Shown piece by piece: positions 21,900-32,400 of a stretch of DNA of 64,000 nt (within the stretch, counting starts at the first letter, position 1; each line of letters opens with the position of its first letter). This DNA is from Albula goreensis (lineage: Eukaryota > Chordata > Actinopteri > Albuliformes > Albulidae). The notes under the pieces are model-generated. The model saw only the letters and a program-made list of their open reading frames with translations, did not search any database and had not been told where the DNA came from. Where the stretch lies: the NCBI GenBank assembly GCA_022829145.1, contig CM040741.1:54990180-55054179 (forward strand), given 5' to 3'. Both the position numbers and the translations under genes were made by a program.

Positions 21900-23860
21900 A
21901 TGAGTATAGTTAGACCTAGCTATTCACATTGCTATTCACATACCTTTGGGTAGACTAAGCTGGGTGCCTGGGCTACCCTGCTTCAGACTTGAAGCAGATA
22001 CTGTGCAGGGCAAATGTAGAAACTTGGGACAGCAAAGACATAGTCCACTAAATATCATTTTAAAATGAGACCACACATTATTAACATGCAAATGCTATGA
22101 AAGACATTTTTAAAATCCCATTACTTTCATTTGTGAGATTCTAAAGAAATCTTAAGAGATTTTTAAAAAAAGTGAAATAGTAGATGCCTGATATACAGAT
22201 GTCTCTGTCACAGAAATGGCAAATTTATTGAACGCATTAAGGAGAAGAGTACTGAAAATCACGATGAAGCAAGAAAGAAGAAAGAAATGAATATTTTTTC
22301 TTCCATTAAAGGACATTTTCTTGTACATTTAGTAATCCTTGCGGTCACTTAAATGAGTCAAGGGAAATGTGAAGGCCAGCTAAGGCCCGCAGACAGGGTT
22401 AAGCTGGTGGACACAGAGCTCCCTGTGAATGAAGCCTATGTGCAGTGGTGTGATGCTTTGCATTATGGAAAAAGCCCAAAGGTTGGAGATTCCACCCAGA
22501 GATTCCCATGCTTGGGTATGGATCAGCCCTGAGGGGAGGGAGGGGGAGTGGTCTGCTCTGACTCACGCTCTCCAAGACACAACTGCAGTTGGTCTTCCCT
22601 GATTTCACATCCATACTGGATGTGTGAGCTGGAATGGAGCACACAGGAGGTTGGGCTTATGGGATGGAGGGGCATTGTTTGAGCTATTTCTTCAGTCTTC
22701 CTTAGTTTCTTCAGTGTTCCTTAGTTGTTGATTCTTGGGAGATTTAATAGCAGCATGAATTGCTGTATTTTCTTTAGGCTTTGGTGAATTAATGCCTCTT
22801 TCACGGAAAATAAATTTGAAATCTTGATTTTGATCTTGAATTGTAACAGATGTATGACAGTATCATGGACACTTAAAAAAAAAGATGCTAGCACCACTCA
22901 GAGGAACTGTATGACTTTAATATTACACTTTTTGTTCAGGGGAAAATGTATGTTTTGACTCCTGGCCATCACACCTGAGATGCCACTGGGGTTTAGCAAT
23001 GTATCTATGCCAAAGTCCTGCAGCCAAATGAAACTTCACACATGTCGTTTTAAAGCATGCATGAGCTAAAGTGAACTGAGTGATTTATTAGAATGTCAAG
23101 GGCAGCATGCATGCAGGACACATGCAATCTGGAGCCACACCCGGTGGGCTCGCTGTCTGCTCATGCTCATCACCCGTCATTGGTGTTGGCTGCCATCCAT
23201 TTTAACATGATGCGCCTTAAATACCAGTTTATACAAACTGAACAGCAAACTTTTCCAATCATTTCTTACCATTTATTATTTACATATTATTTATATTTAC
23301 ATATGCAAAATGCTTCTTTGTTAAAATTTGTTAACTGGACTCTAACAGTATAAAAAATATCAAATCATACAAATGTGCCCCTTAAAACTGAGCCTGATAT
23401 CTGCCTCAGTTGTCCTGGAATCTAAATCCATAAATGAACGTGTTCTTGTAAGTTTATAACTGCTAAAATGTTTTTCCTTTATATACTCTTACCAAGCAGT
23501 CAGATTCATCATTTAATATCTTGGGATATGGCTTAAAGTCAATTATCTTGGCTTAGTGGACAATTAAGCTGTTGGTGTTTATTCAGAATATTTACCTCAA
23601 GTAAAAACTGCCTGGAATCAGCTGCTTTACAGAAGGACCAGCGTCATTCAGAAAAATATGATAAAACAAACAAGCAAAAACAGAGAAGAAATATTGAATA
23701 AATAATTACAACCCCTTAAAAAAATACGAGCAGCAGCATATTTGGGGCTGCCAGAATGCAGGAGAATAAATTACAGCGTAATGATATTAAAAGCACAGAG
23801 TCGTTAAGATGCCAAGTTAAGACACAATAAATTCAGTCAGGGCTTCCACAGCCTGTCCCC
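21900..23860. other. Unique non-coding DNA
   Basis: Mostly AT-rich single-copy sequence. A GC-balanced patch lies at about 22360-22660. No open frame exceeds 86 codons or shows a domain. Confidence 0.45.
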
Positions 23861-24060
23861 ACACAGAGTAATTAAATTAGATTTATGAGGCATATTACAT
23901 CAACGCAAGATAGTTCATTTTTCCTCCCCCCCTCCCCGTTCATATTTCGCCCCGCTTTATTAGACCGTCTGACAGGCGGAGGAAAAAATATCGTCGGAGT
24001 TTCAGGGCCCCTCGCCGCCAAAAAGCCTCCCTGGACACTCAGTCTTCTGCTGTGTCAGTC
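23860..24060. promoter_or_regulatory. Possible conserved non-coding element
   Basis: A repeat-free block with GTAATTAAATTAGATTTATG, a CGCAAGATAG word, GCTTTATTAGACC and CpG-containing GGAAAAAATATCGTCGG. It is followed by a C-rich segment with CAAACACCC words repeated at roughly 60 bp (24140-24300). Regulatory role inferred only. Confidence 0.3.
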
Positions 24061-24330
24061 CTTCCCTCCGTGATGGATGGAGCTTTCCACTTCTTCTCCG
24101 AGTGCGGCAGTGCAGCGGCCAGTGATGCAGCCAAGCAGCTTCGTCTTCATCTCCCACACCCCACTCCCCCAACACACCCCCTCTGCCACTGCCAAACATC
24201 CACGCAGCTCTGTCTCCGTCTCAAACACCCAGCCCCCGCCCCAAGCTACCTCCAGACAGCCAAGCAAATTCGTCTTCATCTCAAACACCCACCCACACCC
24301 CCTTTCCTGAACTACCTTCATTCTCTGTCA
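24060..24330 (+). repeat. Weak tandem structure of about 60-bp C-rich units
   Basis: Words such as GCCAAGCAGCTTCGTCTTCA (24131) and GCCAAGCAAATTCGTCTTCA (24259), with a weaker copy near 24190, each followed by CTC.CACACC and CCCC. They suggest two or three diverged units. The 133- and 88-codon frames over this region repeat a short peptide for the same reason. Confidence 0.6.
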
Positions 24331-24514
24331 GGGAGGATGGAAGGGACCAAAGACGAAAAGAGACATGAAGGGACCAAAGCCACAAAGACACAGAGACAAA
24401 GTACTGGAGAACTACTACCAAATACTACAAATATTTTCATTTGCTTAGACTAGAGGACATTCTCATTGAGGCTTGCATAACTCACATTCAGCACATTTTA
24501 TGCATTTGTATGGC

Positions 24515-24605
24515 TGGTTGTTTTGGTTAGCGATTCAAGCTAAGAACCTTGTTACACCCTGAGGGTTATCAGTTACAATCCCCATGTCAGCGAGGGCATG
24601 CCATA
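24515..24605 (+). mobile_element. tRNA-derived SINE head remnant
   Basis: The segment GGTTAGCGATTCAAGC, followed by AAGAACCTTGTTACACCC and then the B-box-like AGTTACAATCCCC, follows the order of a degenerate tRNA-derived SINE head of the fish type. The 3' part cannot be delimited. The copy is old and inactive. Confidence 0.55.
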
Positions 24606-24809
24606 CATAAAACATAGCCAGTTTTTTGTACATCAGGTTTTGTGTATAAGTGTCTTAATTTTCATACATTGGAGTCTGCTTTGCAAAGCATGTTATCACC
24701 ATCCTGGTTTGAGTGATCTTTTAATGATTGACTGACTTAAAGAATTGCAGGATTCCTTGTGCACTACTTTGCTATGCTCTGTGGTTTACTCTACCAGAGT
24801 CTAGCACAA

Positions 24810-25225
24810 TGTCTCTTTGTGCTGTGCTTCAATCCCCAACATTTTGTATCTGTCCCTGTGCACTGCTGTGCAGTACGCACAGACTGATGGCTGCTGTAAT
24901 GTAATTTCACTCAACTTTTGTTTCTGTTCAATACTGTACAATAATCTGGCACAACCTTTTCTATGCTCTGCTGCCCTGACACGCAGTAGGCTTATGTTCT
25001 CTTTTCTTTACTGTGTTGTACTCTAACACAGGTTTATTCTGCTCTAAAGCACAGCAATCCAGGACTCTCTCTGCTGTGCTGTAATATATTACAACATTTT
25101 TCTTTGCTCTACAGTGCTGTAATGCAGTACAACTTTTTCACAGTTCCAACTTTCTTTCTCTGTGCTCTGCTCTGCTATTCACCAGCATACCTTTTCTTTT
25201 GTTCTCTGTTGTGCTGCACAGCTTC
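24810..25225 (+). repeat. Degenerate 35-60 bp tandem repeat
   Basis: Words of the type TGCTGTGCTGTAATGCAGTAC followed by ACAACTTTTTC recur about ten times in diverged form between 24816 and 25225. The clearest copies are near 24856, 24885, 24925, 25069 and 25103. Period is irregular and identity low, so this is an old minisatellite. Confidence 0.55.
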
Positions 25226-25229
25226 GCTC

Positions 25230-26550
25230 AGTGGTCTATAGTGTACGCTGGAGTTGCCGTTACTGAGTAGGCTCTGTAGAGAGGAGAGTGGGAGGACAGT
25301 GTGCCAGCCAAGCAAAAAGAGCTGAATTATTATTAAACATTAAAGTGCATGAGAGAGAAAAACACCATGCACACACAGCAGCCAGCCAAGCAGACTTTTT
25401 TACTTAATTATTCTGTCTCACTTTGACTTACTTTGATTTAAAACCAAAAGCCAAAAAAAAAAAAAAAAATCAGCACATTTCCCTCTCCTGAGTTTTGCTG
25501 ACAACAAAAACCTGTACTTTATTTTTCTTGTGTTGTTTTATTTTTCATCCAGAGGGGGTTCTCAGGTGGGGTTAAAGCTGAATATACAGTAGCGTGAAGT
25601 CAAACAAACACCAGTTGAAACAGAAGACAAAGGAAATTAAACACACCGTTGTACTCACTGTCCTCTCTTATAATTGCAGAGTTTCAGTCCCTCACCTGTG
25701 ATACATAAATGAACTTGGCAAGATAAAAACAAACCTTCTGGTGCACTTCCAAGAAAAAAAAACCTGAAAAAAAATGAAATCAAGATTGAACAAATTTTGT
25801 TTTGAATTGTGGTCTCTCTGATTTATCTGTCACGGATTTCCTTGTGCAGCAAGCCAAAGGATGTTAAAAAGAAAATGCAATCAAGTAGACGATAATTAAG
25901 CAACTAAATGTTTAAAGACACAATGGAAATAATTTCCATTTCATTTGTACACTGTTTATTTTTAAAGTTGAAGATTAGAGACAGAATAATCATGTAATAT
26001 GTATAAACACATATTCCTCCAGGCCAAGAATAAAACAGAGCATCAACGATGCAATCATGAATGCTGATGGCAAAAGTAAAACAAATAATTACAAGAATGT
26101 AAAATGTAAATGTGCACTATGGTCTGCTCAGTGCTGTGCCACCTCCACCCACACAAATGGGATGGCAGCTAAAGTGCCCTCCCCAACAAACTTTCATCCA
26201 CAAGCCAATGACTGCAGACAGGCCAAGTGGGGCGCGTCTGTGATTCCACAAACTGGGTCCATCGAACATCTCTCACCATATACTTTTCCCATTGGCACTT
26301 TTTATAACACCATTTCCATAAAAACAGGATTTCACGGACACTTATACCTTACTAAATATACTTATGTGAAGTGATATCTACCAAAAGACCAAAAACAACT
26401 CCTGTATTATCCTCATTCTGACATAGGTACAAGTGCATTGTGCAATTGTTCTTGTTCTTGCTAACAAGCTAAATGTCCTTTAAGTTGAGAAGAAGACAAA
26501 GGGATATATATCACTGTTATAAGTGTTCTTAGACACTAATCTGTCAAGCT
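25230..26550. other. Unique DNA with an A17 homopolymer
   Basis: A run of 17 A lies at 25453-25469, with no clear element upstream that it could terminate. A 105-codon frame at 26057-26374 has no recognisable domain. Nothing else is supported. Confidence 0.5.
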
Positions 26551-26557
26551 TCCTAAT

Positions 26558-26645
26558 TTAGAGCCAAAATATCAAGACCAAATTTGAGGTATTAAGTCAA
26601 ATCAGAGGTGTCAATGTCAAATTAGGGCCAAAATATCAATACTAA
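26558..26645 (+). repeat. Short duplicated AT-rich units
   Basis: GCCAAAATATCAA occurs at 26563 and 26627, a 64-bp period. Between the copies lie about 20-bp sub-units starting CAAAT (CCAAATTTGAGG, TCAAATCAGAGG, TCAAATTAGGG). Confidence 0.6.
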
Positions 26646-26649
26646 AAAA

Positions 26650-27870
26650 TTATAATTAACGCATAATTTTGTACATAAATACAGTTAAATGTACTTTATA
26701 GTGTACAAAGCTTACCATTACAAAAGAAAATTACATTGGGTTATCAGAGCAGCATCACTTGTTGGAAATGTAGTTTTTCACTCTACTGCGGGCAGAAAAG
26801 GACAAAAAAAAATTATAAAATCAAAAGAATTTACAAAACAACCTGAGTGGGCTGACAGAGAAGACCTAAATGTTCAGCAAAATGGCATTCTCATGGTTGG
26901 TTGTGTAAAAGTCCATGGTAAAATGGGAATACCATTTCCTGGGTCCAATCATGTGAACCACTTCGCCTCTCAGTTTACTACATTGTAGTCCATGAGGAAG
27001 CTAGAATCTCTCATCAACGACAAATCCTATAGTAGAAATGCCTTGTGCGTAGGTGCACTAATGCAGCAGTGACCCACAGAACCCAGGATTCACTTACCAG
27101 GCTCATAGTTATTACAATTGTTAACAACTACTGTGTGGAATAACACCATCCACCATTTACTGCTTCTGATGAATCATGATCTTTTGTAGGTGGGCTATTC
27201 AGCTCAAGTTCTTAGCTGCTTCTGTAATTAATTAGGTACAAATTAGCCACATTTTTCTGGCTACCATAAAATATATTTTGTCTGAAAAGCTGGTGGTATC
27301 ACTTTGGTAGATAAGTAATAGAGAGACGTTCCATTTAACTAAAAGGAATTTACAAATGAACTACAGTGTGAACTTAATCTACCACGTCACTCTCAGTTTT
27401 TTTAGATTCACAGATTTGCTCACCTGTAAAGTTGGCTAGTTGGAACATAAGACAGCAAGCCAGCTTGTGAATGTAACAGATGTGATAAACTTGTGCTAGA
27501 TGAGTTCAGTTGATGTTCATTTACTTTCAGACTGTGAACTAGTCCAAGATGCATTGATCTATCTTTATGTTTACTAGTGAGACAGTCCGTTACCAATGGT
27601 CTGTAGACGCGGTAGATCACAGTTAATAAGGGTATTCAGTGACACTGACATTCTATTCCGTGTCATATTATATGACCGTATTGTTGCCGTTGAATATATT
27701 GCTCATAAAAGATCTGCTGAGATTCATTTATTTTTAAATTCTGAACAAAACATGCATGAGAGAGAGAGAGGGAGAAAGGGAAGAAGAGAGAAGGAAGATA
27801 AAGGGATACAGAAAAAAAAACCTGTTCGGGTGATGTTAATGAGCTGTGACACTTTTATTATCATTATTAA
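26650..27870. other. Unique AT-rich DNA
   Basis: A 99-codon plus-strand frame at 26689-26988 has a normal-looking amino-acid composition, but no domain, no homologue known to me and no splice context. A GAGA-rich patch lies at about 27757-27800. No gene is claimed. Confidence 0.4.
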
Positions 27871-28100
27871 TTAGCACTTCACAACCAGCGGAATGAAATC
27901 AATATGGTGGAGCGAAACGAATTTCAACAGCCCGTGCGGATCAATCAGAGGGAGTTTTTATCTACATAACTGCCACTAAACCCAGCTCGTTAGTGCAACA
28001 TTAGGAGGTTGAGCGAAGGAAAGATTGGCGGGATTTTTAATTAGAAGGACATAAACTGCATGGTCATTTTTCTTTGCCGATTCACTTTTAATCTCATTTG
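27870..28100. promoter_or_regulatory. Possible conserved non-coding element
   Basis: A repeat-free block with TTCACAACCAGCGG, GGATCAATCAGAGG, GCGGGATTTTTAATTAG and CATAAACTGCATGG words and several CpGs in an AT-rich surround, just before a pyrimidine tract (28100-28230). Composition-based call. Confidence 0.33.
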
Positions 28101-28230
28101 AGATTTTTTTCACCCTTTTCGTCCTCACCTTATTTTCTTTTCTGTTGCCAACCTTGCTCTCTCCCTCTCTCTCTTGCTGTCTCTGCCTCTTGCTTTCTCT
28201 CTCTCTCCCTCTCTTCTTTAATCCCTCACT
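28100..28230 (+). repeat. CT-rich tract
   Basis: A pyrimidine-rich stretch with CTCTCTCTC cores near 28160-28215. The minus-strand Arg/Glu-rich 85-codon frame over it is compositional. Confidence 0.8.
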
Positions 28231-28329
28231 CACCTCTTAATCAGACAACCAGGAAAAATGGGATTAAGGCCCAGCTACAGAAAATTCTGCGTATCCTAGC
28301 AAGGGATTGTGTCCCTGTTTATTAAGCCC

Positions 28330-29000
28330 TAATTTACTCCTGCAACAAACCCCTCAACATTTCATGTGCTGATCACCATGAAGGGTGCAGACAAATGGAG
28401 ATTTCAACATTCCCCTGAACCCCTAAATCTCTATAGAGATTTTAGAAACATTCCTTCTCACATTGTGGCTACACACAGACAGAACTGCAATAATGAAAAC
28501 ATAATAATTTTGGCAACCATGGCATGATGAAATAACAAGCTTATTTTAGTTGCATTTAGTTTGAGGTTTTATTAATATTCATGGAAATATTAGCATTATT
28601 ATTTTCTGAATTTTTATACAGTTAATAATGTTTTGTTCTGTTGCCTGTACATGATGATGCCTTTAGAACATAGGAAGGAGCCGCAGAGAGCCTGGAGTGT
28701 GATGTTATATCATGAACATACTGGCTCAGGAAACTATATTTTCACAATAACTTTTAAGAATTCCTGATTTGCTGCAAAGCGAAGAAAAAGCTAACCATTA
28801 ACAATGTACAGTGTAATACAATGTTGTTAATATATTTTAATAATCTAGCAATTAGTTTTGGGTGCCCCCCCACCCCCATGGAATGAATGTCTTGACATTT
28901 CTTGATTTGTCTTTCACTCTCCCTCCCTTACTCTCTCTACCTTCCTCACTCCCCTTCCTCCTTCTCTCACTCCCTGTTTCTATCTCCCCGAGCAGCAGAA
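28330..29000. other. Unique AT-rich DNA with C-run and pyrimidine tract
   Basis: Low-complexity CCCCCCCACCCCC at about 28864 and a C/T-rich stretch at 28905-28990. Otherwise single-copy with no gene. Confidence 0.5.
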
Positions 29001-29200
29001 GTGCCCAGCACACAGCAGTTAATTCCTCTCTAATTTATTACTCTGCTTCTCCAGCCCTGAAGAACCATTAGCAACACACACTGACACAGCACACTGGCCT
29101 GTATCGTAATTTATTGTCTTATTACAGCACAGGAGCAGCATCAATTAATTACCCATTAAAGTGTTTCTGTCGCCAGGATTTATGGCTGGTAGGAGAGAGT
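29000..29200. promoter_or_regulatory. Possible conserved non-coding element, homeodomain-core rich
   Basis: Contains CAGTTAATTCC, CTAATTTATTACTC, CGTAATTTATTG and CAATTAATTACCCATTAAAG (about 29139-29160), a density of TAAT cores above the surrounding sequence. Repeat-free and not open. Regulatory role inferred. Confidence 0.35.
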
Positions 29201-30080
29201 TGGGGGGGTGGGAGGATAGATTGGTTTCTGGGGTGGGCTTACGGGGGTTGGCAGAGGAAGGATGGTCGGGATAAGTTTCACGGCAGGCTAAAAATAAAAC
29301 TGAAAAGGACTGATTAAACATCTTCATATGCTTTTTTAATTAACTGACAGAATGGAAAAAAACAGTGAACCACTGATATGCACAATGCACAATGAAACTG
29401 CATCTCCCATGATGTTTATACTGAAAGGAAGTGCTGTACAGAAAATAGAAGCACATCAATTGCCACTCCACTGTAGTTCCTGTCTGTACAATTTTCTTTA
29501 TCATGGATTACTTGATGGCAGATTAATGGTTTATGATGTTATTAATGATTCACTATCAACATGTTTAGAACACACTCAAACTAATTATATATTTTTGGAC
29601 AAGCACACACATTCATAAACACAGCACTGCCTTTGTGTCTCATTGCTTCAGACAGAATAAACACAATGCATGGCAGCTGTGCTAGATCTTCTTTGAGAGT
29701 GACAGCCTATGATTTCACTTGACAGTAAATCTTGGTCAATTTGAAAACAATGTTTGACATCTTAATGTTTTCAGTGTCTTGTGTATATGTGTGGGTTTGT
29801 CCTTTTGAGGGTTAGTGTGTTTGGAACAGTCTGTGTAGCAACCAGTTCATTAACAATAGTAATTAAGTCAATCAGCAGCTTTGTCTTTCCTTTTTGTCAG
29901 AGTGACAATAATAATGGTGATGAAAAGGATGGAGGAAGACAACAGCAGCAATAACAAAAACCTGAGCACCTCTCCCCACTTCCTCCTCTCTCCTGTCTGT
30001 GGTTCAGGGCTCCATTACCCCCCAATGGGGCGACAGAGCGGAGCTCGTCAGGGAGGGCTCAGAGCGCTTTGTTTTGCTGT
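29200..30080. other. Unique non-coding DNA
   Basis: G-rich at first (29190-29260), then AT-rich. Contains TTCATTAACAATAGTAATTAAG at about 29846-29867, a SOX plus homeodomain-type combination. No gene. Confidence 0.4.
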
Positions 30081-30350
30081 GTGAGACTTGCTGACACGGC
30101 TATGATCCAGTAATTATTGTTTCCCTTTAAGTTATTGCTGTAATCTTGCTTTCTGAGATCGCAATCAATTCGCCTTTCCCAGCCCCCCTTTCCCGGACTA
30201 CACCTCGCCTCCCCCCAACCCCTCCCACCTACACCCCCAAGGGCACGCTTCAGAGCATTATTCGAAAACAGGCACTGGATGGATGGGGCCAGGAGACAGC
30301 CAAGCAGACAAAGCACCCTAATGTGCCATAAATAAGCTTGCCCTGCACAG
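30080..30350. promoter_or_regulatory. Possible conserved non-coding element
   Basis: A repeat-free block with CCAGTAATTATTGTTTCC (SOX/POU-like), AAGTTATTGCTGTAATC, GATCGCAATCAATTCG, a C-rich insert (30178-30240), then GAGCATTATTCG and GTGCCATAAATAAGC. A 150-codon minus-strand frame overlaps it but has no domain. Confidence 0.33.
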
Positions 30351-30724
30351 ATAGGTTTTTTCTCCTGGACAATGTAAATGACATTGGTAGCAACAGTCAT
30401 TTCTCTCTGTGTGCTGCAGCTAACAAGAGTTGCCGAAAAGAACCAATCAACAAGAAGACTGGATGCAAACAGGGGACATACATGCTGATATGTGTTGGTA
30501 TGTGTCCACATTCATGAATATTTCCACATTCATGTATGTGTGTGTTTGTGTGTGTTGTGAGGATATCTATAATAATTAAGTAATATCTGGCAAAGCATAC
30601 TAATGCTTTAATTTATTCATGAAGCTATTGAAAAATGCTCCCCTCCAATGCCACCCCTATCACAAGGACAGGGATGTATTTGAGATTTATGTCCCCCCCT
30701 CCTTCCTTTCTCCCCATCTTTCAG

Positions 30725-30794
30725 AAAGTGGTCTCGGTGAAGGTGAAAGACGTGACAATATGTGGTTGGTATGGCCATCTTTGCTCATGTTCTG
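30725..30794 (+). other. Exon-like segment (70 bp), unconfirmed
   Basis: A long pyrimidine tract (30692-30720) ending in TTTCAG and a GTAAGG donor at 30795 enclose 70 bp that is free of stops in frames 1 and 3. Frame 1 begins KVVSVKVKDVTICGWYG. I recognise no protein family. It could be a chance pair of splice-like signals or a non-coding RNA exon. Confidence 0.2.
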
Positions 30795-31164
30795 GTAAGG
30801 CAGCTCTGGTGGCCTGCAGCAGATGGAGAGGTAACAGAGGTTGGGGTGGGTGGCATTGGGGTGCGTCATGGAATGGGTGGGCTACCGGAACCAGTTCTGA
30901 AAAAAGGGGTGGGGGCATCACCAGCTTCTCTTACTGGTGTGTGATGTCAGAATAGAGGCCCACACACAGATATATGGAGTAGAGAGACCACATAAGTGAT
31001 CATGGAGGAAACAGAACCCCAGCTCATATTCTGGTACAGACTGTGACTGCAGCAGCAATCCGTGTCTCATGTTACTTTTTCTTCCTCACTATGTCTCTTC
31101 TTGTTTTTACTCTGCCTCCACTGCTTCTGCACCCTTCTGAAAACTAAGACACAATGACACAGTC

Positions 31165-31345
31165 AGGTGGCTGCAGAGCCTGGCTATCAGACCCAGCAGT
31201 CTATGCCTACAATAGTTAGGTAACAGCTTTTGCAGGTTCAAATCCCATGTGCCAACACTGCCAATGATCCCTTAGGAAAGGTGCTTAACCTGCTTTATTT
31301 AATTATGCAGCTGTACTGAATAGATAGTAAATCAAAATGTGAGTG
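31165..31345 (+). mobile_element. tRNA-derived SINE, V-SINE-like
   Basis: A tRNA-like head ends in a good B box, GCAGGTTCAAATCCC (31233-31247). It is followed by a central block CCCTTAGGAAAGGTGC, then TTAACCTGC, which matches the CCTTGAGCAAGGTACTTAACC signature of fish V-SINE-type elements. The downstream GCAGCTGTACTGAATAGATAG resembles the start of the conserved tail. The copy is diverged and has no clear target-site duplications. Confidence 0.7.
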
Positions 31346-31349
31346 AACA

Positions 31350-32165
31350 GTGGAAATTATTATAGGTAATTGTGTATGATAGGCACATAAATAGCAATTC
31401 TGTACTCCAATGTCATAAAAATGGAAAAGCTAATCCTCATTTTCATCACTCGCTAGTGGCCTCTCCTGGCCAGTCAGGAGCTGGCCAGACTCATGAGCTA
31501 AATATGGTTATGTAATGTTCCCCCAGCGGAATTGGAAATGTGAGGTTGGTATTGCATCTGCAGTGTGGAAATGAAGCAAGGTTTAATCTCCATATGAACT
31601 GGACGGGTTACATGTGTATGCTTTCCTCTTTCCTGTCTGTGGAGCACAGTCATTTGTTGGGCCTAAAGAATAGAGTTCAGTTTGGGTTAAGAAAAGGGGG
31701 TAAATCCTCAAAAAGAAAGAAAAGTGTGCACTGGGCTGAGTCCCATAGGGATGAACATCAACCCAGGGAGGGAGGGTTTCAGCTGACACTAATTCCCCTG
31801 TCTCGTTGCATATTGGCAACCAGCACTATGGTTGCTTATGCCTGCTGCATCAGCAATGCCCAATGCCATCCCCAGGGTACAGAAACAGCACAGCTTATCT
31901 GGTGAAACAAAGAGTGAAAAGAATTGGTACCTGCAAGCACTCACTTGGGAAGAAGTGTATGTAAGTCTGTAGAATGCTGAAGTTAGTGCAATCAAAGCAA
32001 AGATATGATAAAGAAATTACAATCAAGCACTTTAATTCAAGCAGATAAATGGGAAACATCTCTGTCAAGAGCAAATACAAAGATATGGGGGAAGGGCTGC
32101 CACAGCAGGTGTCATTAGACACAGGTATAAGGGTGAGACCAGAGGAAGGACAAAGACGGGAGTGA
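31350..32165. other. Unique non-coding DNA
   Basis: A 121-codon plus-strand frame at 31540-31905 has no domain. A minus-strand frame overlaps it almost completely. No feature otherwise. Confidence 0.4.
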
Positions 32166-32400
32166 CAGGCCAACCCTCTGGATTCAGTCTCAGTGTTGAG
32201 ACACTTCCTGTCAGCACGGCGACAGCCGCGGCTGAATAATTAAAGAGGCGCCATTTAAAATTAAACAACATTAAATGCATAGTGGCACGTTTGGGGTGTG
32301 GTGTGATTGGCAGGTTGCTGATCTTATCTGGGCCAAAGCCCTCAGGTGTACTGGCAGACAGCCATGACCTGGAAATTGACATTCATCTAAATACTTTATG
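32165..32400. promoter_or_regulatory. Possible conserved non-coding element
   Basis: A repeat-free block with CGGCTGAATAATTAAAGAGG, GCGCCATTTAAAATTAAAC, GCATAGTGGCACG and GATTGGCAGG words and local CpGs. Composition-based inference. Confidence 0.33.
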
